A stretch of DNA of 64,000 bases from assembly GCA_046349955.1 (NCBI GenBank), contig JAXMBI010000003.1:62001-126000 (forward strand), given 5' to 3'. This document shows positions 41,347 through 51,068 of the stretch, in pieces; within the stretch, counting starts at the first letter, position 1, and each line of letters begins with the position of its first letter. Made by a program: the position numbers and the translations under genes. Source of the DNA: JBGAPH01 sp046349955 (GTDB lineage: Bacteria; Planctomycetota; Planctomycetia; Pirellulales; JBGAPH01). Below the pieces are notes generated by a model. That model was not told the origin of the DNA and searched no databases. It worked only from the letters and a program-made list of their open reading frames with translations.

Positions 41347-44300
41347 ATGCGCAGTTTCGTTTGCGGCGTCCTCTCCTTGGTCGTCCGGGTTTCCGGGCGG
41401 GTGAACCGCCCGGCTCGCTGGGGAGCGCTCGCCGCCGCGGCGCTGGGGGTGCTTTTGGGCGCCTCGGCCCAGGCCGCCGACGACCCCATTCCTCATAACC
41501 AAGACGCTCCGCCGAACGAAGCCCGCTCTCCCGCGGAGGCCGCGGCCAAGATGACTGTGCCGCCCGGCTTTTCGGTCGAGGTGGTGGCCGCCGAGCCGGA
41601 CATCGTGAATCCCGTGGCGATGACGTTCGACGAGCGGGGCCGCGTGTGGATTACCGAGAGCCTCGAGTATCCGCGGCGCGAGCCCGGCGTCGGCCGCGAC
41701 CGCGTCAAGGTGCTCGAAGACACCGACGGCGACGGCCGCATGGACAAGTTCACCCTCTTCGCCGAGGGGCTCAACATCCCCTCCGGCATTGCCGTGGGGC
41801 ACGGCGGCGTGTGGGTAGCCAACTCGCCCGATCTGCTCTTTTTGCAAGACACCGACGGCGACGGCCGCGCCGACAAGCAAGAGGTAGTCCTCACCGGCTT
41901 CGGCCGCGACGATACCCACGAGCTGCCGAACTCGCTCACCTGGGGCCCCGACGGCTGGCTCTATGGCTTGAACGGCGTGTTCAACCCCAGCCACATCGAG
42001 TACCGGGGCAAGACCTACGACTTCACTTGCGCCCTGTTCCGCATTCACCCCAAGACGCGCGACTTCGAGCTCTTTTGCGAAGGGACGAGCAACCCCTGGG
42101 GCGTGGCATTCGATCCCGAGGGGAGCGCGTTCATCAGCGCCTGCGTGATCGACCACCTTTGGCACCTGGCCGAAACGGCCTACTACCATCGCCAAGGCGG
42201 CCCCTACCCGCCGTTCACCTGGCCGGCCCAGTCGATCGTCAAGCACAAGCATCAGAAGGCGGCCTACTGCGGCATTCACTACTTCGACAGCGACGCCTAT
42301 CCGGCCGAATACCGCGACCAGCTCTACATGGGCAACATCCACGGCAACTGCCTCAACGTCGACGTGCTCGAGCGCCGCGGCTCGACCTACTTCGCCCAAC
42401 CCAAGCCCGACTTCCTGAGCGCGAACGACTCGTGGTTCATGCCCGTGGTGCAGAAGACCGGCCCCGATGGCTGCCTGTGGGTGCTGGACTGGTACGACCG
42501 CTACCACTGCTATCAAGACGCCAACCGCGATCCGGCCGGGATCGACCGCCTGAAGGGGCGGCTGTATCGCGTGCGCTATCAAGACTCGCCGCGCGCTGGC
42601 AAGTTTGACTTGGCTAAGGAGACCGACGACCAGCTCATCGCGCGGTTGGCAAGCCCGAACATCTTCTTTCGCGACCTAGCGCAGCGGGTGCTGACCGAGC
42701 GGCTGCTCTCAGGCGACGACCATGCGGCCGGGCGGACGAAGCTGCAAGCGCTGGTGCTCGACGACGCTCAACCGCGCAAGGCGAGGATGCACGGGCTGTG
42801 GGCCTTGGTAGGCGGCGGACCGCTGGAGACGAAGTTTCATGAGCGGCTTTGGGGACATCCCGATCTCAACCTATCGTGCGTGGGCAGTGCGAGCTGCCGG
42901 CAATCACCGCGATCTGGCTTTTACAAAGATGATTGCCGAGGCGATCGGGGACCCGTCGCCAGACGTGCGGCTCCAGGCCATCGTTGCGCTGGCCAAGGTG
43001 GGCGGCAACGCGGATGGCTTTTCGGTGAAGGCGTTGGTTTACGCGGCGGCCCGTTGCGGAGACGATCCACTGCTCCCGCACGTGGTCTGGCAGAACTTAC
43101 ATCCGCAGCTCGAGGAGCACGCGAACCTGTTCGTCGAGGCGATTGCGGATCACGATCTACGCGAGTCTCCGGGGCTGGCTGCCATTCTGCCCTTGGCGGT
43201 TGAACGGATTCTCAGCCGGAACACATCCGATGATTCCACGATTGCTGATCTGTTCGAGGAATTCGCGCGCGCAGTGGCGCCGGGCCGGGGAGCGAGCTTC
43301 CGATTGCTGCGCAATGTTTGAAGTCCTTGAGGGCGAAGGTTCAGTCCGGCGAGATCGCTGGTGACAGGTTGAACGCGCGCGCGAGCGCATTCGACCACGC
43401 CTCCTGGCGACCTTGGAGAACTCCTCGTGCCATTTGCTGTTTGCGGACTCCATGTTCGTGGCAGCCAGTTGGAAGGAGCCGAGGGCGATCGAAGCGGCCA
43501 GGACGTTCGTGACGCACAAGACGAAGGATTCGCCCGAGGCGTATCGACTGACTGCTTTGGAATCGCTCGTGATCGCCGATGATCAGGAGTTGCCGCAGCA
43601 CGTAGAAACGCTCCTCGCGATTCTTGGGGCAAAAGACGTTGGGACGGCCGACTTCAAGAAGCGCGCGCTCGCTGCACTCGGCCGGAGTGGTTCGACCGCA
43701 ATTGCTCCCGTCGTCCTCGCCCAATTCTCGAACCTCGAACCCGTCCTTCAACCCCAAGCCATCGAGCTCCTCACCCAACGCCCCGCTTGGGCGGCCGCGC
43801 TCGTCTCGGCCGTCGAAGCCAAGCAGATTCCCGCCACGGCGATCAACGACACCCAGGTGCGCCGTCTCGCAAGTCTGGGCGATGAAGACCTGCACCGCCG
43901 TGTCGCCGCAATCTGGGGCTCGATCCGCTCGGAGCGCAATCCGGCCCGCGAGCAGGTGATCGCCCACATGCGGCGGTTCCTGCGCACGACGCCAGGCGAC
44001 GCCGTCGCCGGCCAGGCGGTGTTCGCCAAGCTGTGTGGCCAGTGCCACAAGATTCACGGGCAAGGCGAAGAGGTCGGCCCCGACATCACGCTCAACGGCC
44101 GCAACAGCTTCGAGCAGCTCCTGTCGAACGTGTTCGATCCGAGTCTGACGATCGGCTCGGCCTATCAAGCCCGCACCGTGGCCACGGCCGATGGCCGCGT
44201 GCTCACCGGATTGCTGGCCGAAGACAGCCCGCAACGCGTGGTGCTCAAGCTGCAAGGAGGCAAGACCGAGGTGATTGCCCGCGACGACGTGGAGACGACA

Positions 44301-44897
44301 AGCACGAGCAACCTGTCGCTGATGCCGGAAAACCTCGAAGAGCAGCTCAAACCCCAGGAGATCGCCGATCTGTTCGCCTTCATCACGCTCGACAAGCCGC
44401 CCCAAAATCCCGAGGCGCGGCGTCTGCCTGGCGCGGGTCAGCTCCAACCGCGGTCTACCGAGAATCCAGCCGAGTTCGACGCGCTGTTGGCGGAAGTCGC
44501 CCCCGGCTTCAGCGTGACGCGCGCCGGCGAAGGAGGCCTCGCCCTGTTGGCCGAACACGCGGGCCGCCCCGGCGTGCTCCGCACGCACCCGATCGACCGC
44601 GAAACGCCGACCGTGCTCGTACGCAAACTGCGCGTACCCCGCGGCAAGCGCACGCGGCTGGTGCTCGACGTGGCGCACGACGCCCAAGGCGATTGGCAAC
44701 TCGTCGTCCGCGCGAACGGCCAGCCGCTGCAAGAGACCGATGTCTCGTCGCAGACCACCGAACAGGGTTGGAGCGAAGTGACGGTCGATCTCACGCCGCT
44801 CGCCGGGCAGGAAGTCGAGCTCCAGCTCGAAAACCGCGCCAACGGCTGGCACTACGAGTTCGGTTATTGGGGCAGTGTGGATGTGGTTTCGGAATAG
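41347..44897 (+). pseudogene. PVC-type haem-binding dehydrogenase-like protein, broken by frameshifts
   Basis: Segment 1 (41347 to about 42860) has a Sec signal and a six-bladed-propeller, PVC-type domain (MTVPPGFSVEVVAAEPDI, VLEDTDGDGRMDKFTLFAEGL, LDWYDRYHCYQDAN). Segment 2 continues in the next frame (about 42865-43316) as HEAT-like repeats (TYRAWAVRAAGNHRDL). A third short segment (about 43318-43400) is in another frame (AKVQSGEIAGDRLNA), and the last (about 43400-44897) in yet another, with the haem motif CGQCH in FAKLCGQCHKIHGQGEEVGPDI and a C-terminal beta-sandwich. Together they make one about 1180-residue gene with at least three frame changes, all in the HEAT region. It is either decayed or damaged by sequencing errors. 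Confidence 0.85.
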
Positions 44898-44902
44898 ACC
44901 GT

Positions 44903-45012
44903 GTAGGTTATGCTTAGCATAACAACACCACGGCGAACGAAGCGTTCGCCAGAGAGCGCTCGAGCAACCGATGCCGTGCGGCGCGAAGGCGTTATGCTGA
45001 AGCATAACCTAC
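44903..45012 (+). repeat. Family B palindromic repeat, copy B2
   Basis: 110 bases with inverted arms: left GTAGGTTATGCTTAGCATAAC (one base shorter in the loop; 44903-44923), right GTTATGCTGAAGCATAAC then CTAC (44991-45012). The core has a perfect GGCGAACG/CGTTCGCC hairpin. It lies five bases after the stop of the haem protein gene and 32 bases before the next start, so it separates these genes. Confidence 0.9.
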
Positions 45013-45044
45013 GAGGGGCTGGCCTCAGATCGGAGAGTACTCCC

Positions 45045-46331
45045 GTGTCGAACTCCTCTCGTCGCACGTTCCTCCTCGAGTCCGCGAGCCTCACCGCCGG
45101 TCTCGCCCTCGCCAGCCGTGCCCGCGCCGCCGAGGCGCCTAGCAACAAGCTGGTCGTTGGCGTCATGGGCTGCTCGCGCGGCAATGGCCGCGGCGTGGAG
45201 CTGGCGCGGGAGTTCGCAAAGCTGCCTGGCGCCGAAGTCGCTTACGTCTGCGACGTCGACGCCGCCTCGAGCGAGGCCTGCGCCGCGGAAGTGCAGAAGA
45301 CCGGCGCCAAGGCCCCTCAGGCAGTCGGCGACTTCCGCCGCATTCTCGACGATCGCGCGGTCGACGCGCTCGTCATCGCTGCGCCCGACCACTGGCATGC
45401 CCCGGCGACAATCTTGGCCTGCGCCGCCGGCAAGAACGTCTACGTCGAAAAGCCCGCCAGCCACAACGCGGCCGAGGGGGAGCTAATGATCGCCGCCGCA
45501 CGGAAGCATCAGAAGGTCGTGCAGCTTGGCACGCAGCGGCGGAGTTGGCCGGCGATTCGCGAAGCGGTGGAAAAGGTCCGCGGCGGCGCGGTCGGCAACG
45601 TGAAGCTCGCCCGCACTTGGTACTTCAACGCCCGCCCGAGCATTGGCCATGGCAAGCAAGTCGCGCCGCCGGCCGGCTTCGATTGGGCATTGTGGCAAGG
45701 CCCCGCCCCGGAGCGACCCTATCAAGACAACCTGCAGCCCTACAACTGGCACTGGTTCTGGCACTGGGGCACCGGCGAGCTTTGCAACAACGGCGTTCAC
45801 ATGATCGACGTTTGCCGCTGGGGCCTGGGGGTCGACTATCCGCAGTCGGTTACCTCGCTCGGCGGCAAGTATGCCCACGACGACGACAATGAGACGCCCG
45901 ACACGAACACGGCCACGTTCGACTTCGGCGGCCGCGCGATCACCTGGGAATGCCGCAACTGGTCGCCGCACACCAAGCTCGATCCGCAATACGACCTGGC
46001 GTTCTTTGGCGACAAGGGGACGCTGGCCATCGACGGCGACGGCTACGTGATCCTCGACCTGGCCGGCAAGGAACTCGCCAAACAGCGCGGCGACCAAGGC
46101 ACGGCGATTCACCTGCAGAACTTCCTCTCGGCGGTCCGCGGCGACGACGCCCCGCACGCCGAGATCGAAGAAGGCCACAAGAGCACGCTGCTCTGCCACC
46201 TGGGCAACATCGCCTACCGCGTGGGCCGCACCCTCAAGACCGACCCGGCGAGCGGACACATCGTGGGTGATGACGACGCCCAGAAGCTGTGGTCGCGCGA
46301 GTATCAGGACGGTTGGGCGCCGCAGGTATGA
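45045..46331 (+). CDS. Tat-exported Gfo/Idh/MocA oxidoreductase
   Basis: A 428-residue protein. The GTG at 45045 follows GGAGAG at good spacing and places a twin-arginine signal (SSRRTFLLESASLTAGLALA) at the N-terminus; the longer frame upstream only reads through the repeat. The Rossmann motif is VVGVMGCSRGNGRG, followed by VYVEKPASHN and TGELCNNGVHMIDVCRWGLG, the HMxD-type active-site region. Exported Gfo/Idh proteins are common in planctomycetes and are thought to oxidise sugars or sugar derivatives outside the cytoplasm, with a cofactor inserted before export. The substrate is unknown. Confidence 0.9.
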   Translation: MSNSSRRTFLLESASLTAGLALASRARAAEAPSNKLVVGVMGCSRGNGRGVELAREFAKLPGAEVAYVCDVDAASSEACAAEVQKTGAKAPQAVGDFRRILDDRAVDALVIAAPDHWHAPATILACAAGKNVYVEKPASHNAAEGELMIAAARKHQKVVQLGTQRRSWPAIREAVEKVRGGAVGNVKLARTWYFNARPSIGHGKQVAPPAGFDWALWQGPAPERPYQDNLQPYNWHWFWHWGTGELCNNGVHMIDVCRWGLGVDYPQSVTSLGGKYAHDDDNETPDTNTATFDFGGRAITWECRNWSPHTKLDPQYDLAFFGDKGTLAIDGDGYVILDLAGKELAKQRGDQGTAIHLQNFLSAVRGDDAPHAEIEEGHKSTLLCHLGNIAYRVGRTLKTDPASGHIVGDDDAQKLWSREYQDGWAPQV

Positions 46332-46348
46332 GTTGGGATGCGGTCGTC

Positions 46349-46472
46349 GTAGCCCGCACACTCCGTGTGCGGAATGCCGAAGCGGAGCAAACCGCACGCT
46401 TCGGCGCCGCACCAACTCACCAGGACGCGTGAGCGACGCTTCAGCTCTCGGCACACGGAGTGTGCCGGCTAC
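46349..46472 (+). repeat. Family C palindromic repeat, copy C2
   Basis: 124 bases between GTAGCCCGCACACTCCGTGT (46349) and CACACGGAGTGTGCCGGCTAC (ending at 46472). Each arm is also a hairpin (CACACTCCGTGTG). The stop codon of the convergent WD40 gene (46469-46471) lies in the right arm. It separates the ends of two convergent genes, where it could act as a bidirectional transcript end. Confidence 0.87.
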
Positions 46473-47848
46473 TTTTGCAAACCTGGCGCGGCGCGGAACT
46501 TTGCCACCTCGGCGCCGTCGGCGGTGTTCCAGATCCGCACTTCGCCGTCGAAGCCGCCGGTGGCCAGCCGCGAGGTGGCAGGACAGACCGCGAGCGAATA
46601 GATCCACTCGCCGTGCCCCTGGAATGCTTGCTCCTGGCTACGGTCGTCGAGCTTGAAGCGGCGGGCCGTTTTGTCGGCGCTGGCGGCGTAGAGCCGGTCC
46701 CCCACCAGCCGCAGCTTATACACCTCGTTGCTAAAGCCGCCGATTTCCGCGGCCTTCTCGCCGTTTTCGAGGTTCCACACGTGAATCGACTTCGCTCGCC
46801 CCGTGGTGTAGGCCTGCTTGCCGTCGGGGCTGAAGGCGATGCCATAGGCCTGGTCGCCGTATCCGGGGTAGGTGACGAGCGATTCTCCCTTGGCCGCGTC
46901 GAAGATCTTGCTGGTCTTGTCGCGGCTGGCCGTGCCGAGCTTCGTGCCGTCGGCGCTCCAGGCGACAGCCATCACCCAATCGGCATGATCCTCGATGAGC
47001 CGCTCTTGCTTGCCGGAGGCGACGTCGAAGATCCGCACCGAACGATCCGCGCCGCAGGCGGCCAGCTTGTCGCCCGCCGGATTGAAGGCGACGTCGAACG
47101 CTACGTCTGGCATTGTGGCCAGGTCATGCACAAGCTCGCCCGATTCGGGGCGAACGAGCTTCACCTCGCCGAGTTGGCCAGGGTTGCCGCTGGCGGCGGC
47201 CAGCAGCTTGCCGTCGGGGCTGTAGGCCAGGCCATAAGTTCGCTGGGCGACGTTGGGGATGCGGCGGAGCAGCTTGCCGTCGGCCGGGTTCCAGATCGTG
47301 ATCTCGTGGTAGCCCCCGACGGCCAGTTCGCGCCCTTCGGGATGAAACGCGAGCGCCGTGATTGGCACGGCCACGGTGTAGGCCTCGGGGGCCGCGGGAT
47401 GGGCCGCCTTCGGCAGGAACGAAGAGAGGGCCGCCTTGGGATCGGGGCCGTCGAACTTCGCCCCTTGCTCGATCCAGCGGCGCACGAGCGCGACTTGCTC
47501 GGCAGGGAGCGGATCGGCGTCCTTGGGCATCCGCTCTTCGCTTTCGGTCGACTCGATCAGCCGCAGCAGTTCGCTCTCATCGGGAGCGGCGGCGGTGACG
47601 GCCGGCGCCTCGCTGCCCCCTGGTCGCGAGAGCAGTTCGAACGTGTGGAGTTGGTAGTCCCCCTTGGGCTCCTGCGCGCCGTGACAGGCCAGGCAGTTCT
47701 TAGCCAAGATCGGCGCCACATCGCGCACGAAGCTGACCTCGCCGGCAGGCTGAGGCGGCGCTTCGCTCTTTTCCTCATCGGCTCGCAGGAAGGCGCCAGC
47801 GCCCAACAGCAGCGCAACGAAACCACACCGCAACACGCAACGGCTCAT
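46469..47848 (-). CDS. Secreted cytochrome (PSCyt1) and WD40 repeat protein
   Basis: A 459-residue protein. The ATG at 47848 starts a Sec signal. The PSCyt1 domain has the haem motif CLACH and RMPKDADPLPAEQVALVRRW, as in DUF1549-type proteins. About six WD40 repeats follow (for example ITALAFHPEGRELAVGG, WVMAVAWSADGTKLGTASRD, GIAFSPDGKQAYTTG). The layout suggests an extracellular propeller with a bound haem. Its last codons run into the family C repeat. Confidence 0.9.
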   Translation of the reverse strand: MSRCVLRCGFVALLLGAGAFLRADEEKSEAPPQPAGEVSFVRDVAPILAKNCLACHGAQEPKGDYQLHTFELLSRPGGSEAPAVTAAAPDESELLRLIESTESEERMPKDADPLPAEQVALVRRWIEQGAKFDGPDPKAALSSFLPKAAHPAAPEAYTVAVPITALAFHPEGRELAVGGYHEITIWNPADGKLLRRIPNVAQRTYGLAYSPDGKLLAAASGNPGQLGEVKLVRPESGELVHDLATMPDVAFDVAFNPAGDKLAACGADRSVRIFDVASGKQERLIEDHADWVMAVAWSADGTKLGTASRDKTSKIFDAAKGESLVTYPGYGDQAYGIAFSPDGKQAYTTGRAKSIHVWNLENGEKAAEIGGFSNEVYKLRLVGDRLYAASADKTARRFKLDDRSQEQAFQGHGEWIYSLAVCPATSRLATGGFDGEVRIWNTADGAEVAKFRAAPGLQK

Positions 47849-47890
47849 GGCAAAACACTCACTAGGCGGGAAGTCAGGCGGGCATTCTTC

Positions 47891-48040
47891 ACCGCAGAGG
47901 ACGCGGAGGACACAGAGCGAGCGAACGGAAAGCATGAACCACTAAGACACCAAGTCACAAAGAATTGTTTGCTTTGTGTCTTCGTGTCTTTGTGGTTCAA
48001 ATCGTTCTCTCCTGTCTGCGTCCTCCGCGTCCTCTGCGGT
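47891..48040 (+). repeat. Family A palindromic repeat, copy A3
   Basis: Outer arms ACCGCAGAGGACGCGGAGGA (from 47891) and TCCTCCGCGTCCTCTGCGGT (to 48040) match the right-end module of A2. Inner arms GAACCACTAAGACACC (47936) and GTGTCTTTGTGGTTC (to 47998) match the outer module of A1. It fills the space between the WD40 and ThuA genes. Confidence 0.87.
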
Positions 48041-48058
48041 AAGAAAATGAAGGCAGGG

Positions 48059-49063
48059 TTACTTGTAGTCGGCGGGGGTAAGGCCTTTGGCGCCGCCGTC
48101 GAACTTGAAGGGGCGGGGCTCGAACTTGCCGACGATCGCAACTTCGGTCTTGTCCGGAATCTGATCCTCGAGCCCCACGGCCCACAGGCTGGCGTTCACC
48201 AGCAGCCGACGCAGACCCTCGCTCAGCAAATCCTGCGAGGCGCCCATCGTCGTCGTGAAGACGCGGGCACTCTTGCCCGACGGGGTCTTATAGGTCTTGA
48301 CCCAGGCGACGGGCATCAGCGGCTCGTTTTGCTTGCCGACCGCGGGAGCGTCGGTGGGGTGCATCCCTTCGAGCACTTGCCCCAGCACGAGCGGCTGGCT
48401 GTCGCCCGGCAAGGGAAGGGTGACGCCGTAGACGTCGGTCGGCCCCCAAATGTCCCCGTCGGCGATGCCGCGTAGGATGGGGTGGTCAGCCTGGCCGGGA
48501 GCGACAAGGCCGCGCGTGCTCTGCGAACCGTGGTGGCCGTGGTGGTTGATCCAGGTTTCCCCCAGCACCTGGCGGCCGAAGCCGCCGTCTTGGTTGTCCC
48601 AGGAGAACCGCTTATAGGTGGGACTTTTCTTCAGGTTGAAGCCGTGCGTCGCCGTTCGCAGGCCGATCACCGGCCGCCCCGACTCCAGATAGTCGACCAC
48701 GTGCTTCATCTGGGCGTCCGGCAGATCGCGGAACCGCGTGAACAGGATGAGCAGGTCGGCCTTGTCGAGGGCTTTGAGTCCCGGAATATTGTCGCTGCGG
48801 TTCGGGTTGATCGTGCCGTCTTCGTCGATCGCGAACAGCACGGTGCTCTTGAAGCCCTGCTTGGCCAATTGCTTGGCCAATTGCGGCAGCGCCTCTTCCG
48901 AGCGGTACTCCTCGTCGCCGCTCACCAGGACGACGCTCTTCCCCTTGCCGGGGCCTTCCTTCCCTTCAATCACGATCCAGGGGTCGGCGGCCAAGGCGAA
49001 CCCGGTGGTGCACAAAGTCAGGGCAATTGCACCCAGCACGGAGACGCGGAAACGCTTCAACAT
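48059..49063 (-). CDS. Secreted ThuA-domain protein
   Basis: A 334-residue protein. The ATG at 49063 gives a Sec signal (cleavage near ALA, residue 26). The ThuA fold, a class I glutamine amidotransferase-like domain, is seen in SVVLVSGDEEYRSEEALP, DLLILFTRFRDLPDAQM, RPVIGLRTATHGFNLKK and VARVFTTTMGASQDLL-like text. ThuA proteins are linked to trehalose and other sugar use in some bacteria; planctomycete members are abundant and often lie near Gfo/Idh and cytochrome genes, as here. No catalytic Cys is evident. Confidence 0.88.
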   Translation of the reverse strand: MLKRFRVSVLGAIALTLCTTGFALAADPWIVIEGKEGPGKGKSVVLVSGDEEYRSEEALPQLAKQLAKQGFKSTVLFAIDEDGTINPNRSDNIPGLKALDKADLLILFTRFRDLPDAQMKHVVDYLESGRPVIGLRTATHGFNLKKSPTYKRFSWDNQDGGFGRQVLGETWINHHGHHGSQSTRGLVAPGQADHPILRGIADGDIWGPTDVYGVTLPLPGDSQPLVLGQVLEGMHPTDAPAVGKQNEPLMPVAWVKTYKTPSGKSARVFTTTMGASQDLLSEGLRRLLVNASLWAVGLEDQIPDKTEVAIVGKFEPRPFKFDGGAKGLTPADYK

Positions 49064-49230
49064 GGGCTCGAATACCTGAGCTAGGAGGGAATGTGGGCGG
49101 AGCGGGCCACTGGGCCGGCCCCTCAGTATACCCACCTCAACTCCGTGCCGCACCACCTGCCCGGCAAGCCAAAGCACCCCTGCATTTGGCCCGGCTGGCG
49201 ACCCCTATTGCCCCTACGGAGGACGCGTCG

Positions 49231-50643
49231 TCATCGCTCCTCGATGAACACCTCGAGCCGGCCGGACCGCGCTGCTTCGAGGACGGCTTCGTGATCGCGT
49301 TCGCTCTGATCGGCGTAGGCCACCGAAAATTCGACGAGGGCCTTGTCGAACTTGTCGCTCTTGCCCAGGTAGCCGCTAATCTTGGCAGGTTCGCCCGAAC
49401 GCGCATGCGCGTGAGCCAAGGTCCAGCCGCAAAGTTCGGCATACTGCAACATCACGCGGGGCGTGAACAGTTCGACCATGGGCTTGATCTTCATGTCTTT
49501 GAGCTGACGCACGTAGAAGTGCCGGCCGGCCTCCCCCTCGGTCCAGCCCAGAAACAGATCGCTGGCCGACTGCATCATCCGGCAGCCATGCACGATCCGC
49601 TGGCCGTCGTTGGCGTGCAGGCTCTTGCCCGCGTAGGCCGCCAAGACCGAAGGTCGCGCCTGCTTGAACTGCAGGAACAGGGGATCGTGTTCGCCCGCCA
49701 TGAGGAGCAGGATTCCGCAGAACGTGCCAACGCTGCCGACGCCCACCACCTTGATGGCGAAGTCCTTGAGCGTGTACCGATCCAACAGGAAACGGCGGTC
49801 CTCTTGCAAAGATTCCCGGTAGTGCGCGAAGGCCTTGTGCACGAGGGCGGCCTGCTCCTCGTGTCCCTTTTCCCGGGGATGATAGATGAGGGGCGGGTTC
49901 TCCTTGATGGCCGGCGCGAATCCCTCCGTGGTCACCAACTCGGGAAACTGATGTTCCAGGACGCTGTTTTCCCGCGCTTTTGCAAGACGTTTGCGCACCC
50001 GCGCCGAAGCTTCTTCATCCTCGATCATCGTGAGGACCGTCTCGACGTCGATGCTCGCGTACCACACATCGAGCACCGCCATCTCGCTGTATTCGGCCAT
50101 GCGCTCCCGATACGACTGCACGCACTTGAGCACGGCGTCGCGCGCCGTGCTCTCGCCAAACTGGTTGTCGCGGCACGCGAGCACGAAGCTGGTCGTAAGA
50201 CGCTTCACGTCCCACTCCCAGGGGGCAGGCAGGGTTTCGTCCAGGTCGTTGATGTCGAAGATCACGCGCCGTTCCGGCGTCGCATAGGCGCCGAAATTCA
50301 GCAGGTGGCAATCGCCGCAGGCCTGCACGCGCAGCCCGCTGGTGGGCGTGCCGGCCAGATCCGCCGCCATCTGGAGCGCCGCCCCCCGATAGAACGTAAA
50401 CGGGCTCTGAATCATCCGCCCATGACGAATCGGAAGCAGCTCCGGAATGCGCCCCTTGTTCGACTCCTCCATCAACAGAACCGGATCCGGCCGATTGCCG
50501 GGCGCTTGCCAAACGGCATGCTCGTGGCGCGGGCATTTTTCCCGCAGGCTCTTGCCCAACGCGTAGAGCTCCTCGCGCGTCGGATGCGATTGCAGCGACG
50601 GGCTGGTCTCGACAGGAGAGGTGGCGTTGCGTTTCTTTGCCAT
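49231..50643 (-). CDS. DUF2252 family protein
   Basis: A 470-residue protein with the kinase-like DUF2252 signature: FTFYRGAALQMAADL, the VQACGDCHLLNFGAYATPE block, FDINDLDETLPAPWEWDVKRL and the late VVGVGSVGTFCGILLL. The fold resembles aminoglycoside-phosphotransferase-type kinases, with GDCHLLNFG as the likely catalytic loop and FDINDLDE as the metal-binding Asp region. The substrate is unknown. It starts at an ATG at 50643 after a 425-base region without supported genes. Confidence 0.92.
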   Translation of the reverse strand: MAKKRNATSPVETSPSLQSHPTREELYALGKSLREKCPRHEHAVWQAPGNRPDPVLLMEESNKGRIPELLPIRHGRMIQSPFTFYRGAALQMAADLAGTPTSGLRVQACGDCHLLNFGAYATPERRVIFDINDLDETLPAPWEWDVKRLTTSFVLACRDNQFGESTARDAVLKCVQSYRERMAEYSEMAVLDVWYASIDVETVLTMIEDEEASARVRKRLAKARENSVLEHQFPELVTTEGFAPAIKENPPLIYHPREKGHEEQAALVHKAFAHYRESLQEDRRFLLDRYTLKDFAIKVVGVGSVGTFCGILLLMAGEHDPLFLQFKQARPSVLAAYAGKSLHANDGQRIVHGCRMMQSASDLFLGWTEGEAGRHFYVRQLKDMKIKPMVELFTPRVMLQYAELCGWTLAHAHARSGEPAKISGYLGKSDKFDKALVEFSVAYADQSERDHEAVLEAARSGRLEVFIEER

Positions 50644-51068
50644 ACGATTGCCAGGCGTTGTTCACGTTGGCGCCTCGGTCGCGTGCCCTCCAGTGACTCC
50701 GGCGACGCACGAGAAAGGGCGCCTAGCTATCCTAGTTACGGCGTCGTGGGCGAATCAACCGAGAGAGGGGCGGCTCCGTCTTCCACTGAAGACCGCTCGC
50801 TCCGTCCGCCGACGGAAAGCGCCCGCGCGGCAGCTTTCGACCGCATTTCGTCGGCTGCGGCGCACTCGCTCCCGGCGGAGCCGCCGCCCTCCAGCAGATG
50901 ATTCGCCCTGGACGGCGGCGGCCGACCGCCCCTATCCTTCTCTCCAGCGGCCGCAGCACGCGCTGGCTCGCCCCCGCGCGGCCAACAAGCGCATGCCTCA
51001 GTCCCATGGGGCGCTACAACCTAGCACGTGACCGCCGCTGCCCCCGAACTCTGATTTCCTCGGCCCCC
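50644..51068. other. 425-base stretch without a supported gene
   Basis: The region between the divergent DUF2252 and Gfo/Idh genes. Open frames exist here on both strands, including an in-frame extension of the Gfo/Idh gene, but the amino-acid composition is Arg/Pro/Ala-rich shadow type without hydrophobic or conserved motifs. It presumably holds the two promoters; none is clear enough to mark. Confidence 0.5.

Noticed and set aside
44910..45044. N-terminal extension of the Gfo/Idh gene by 45 residues
   Set aside because: The extension is a read-through of the family B repeat; the GTG at 45045 has a good ribosome site and starts a Tat signal.
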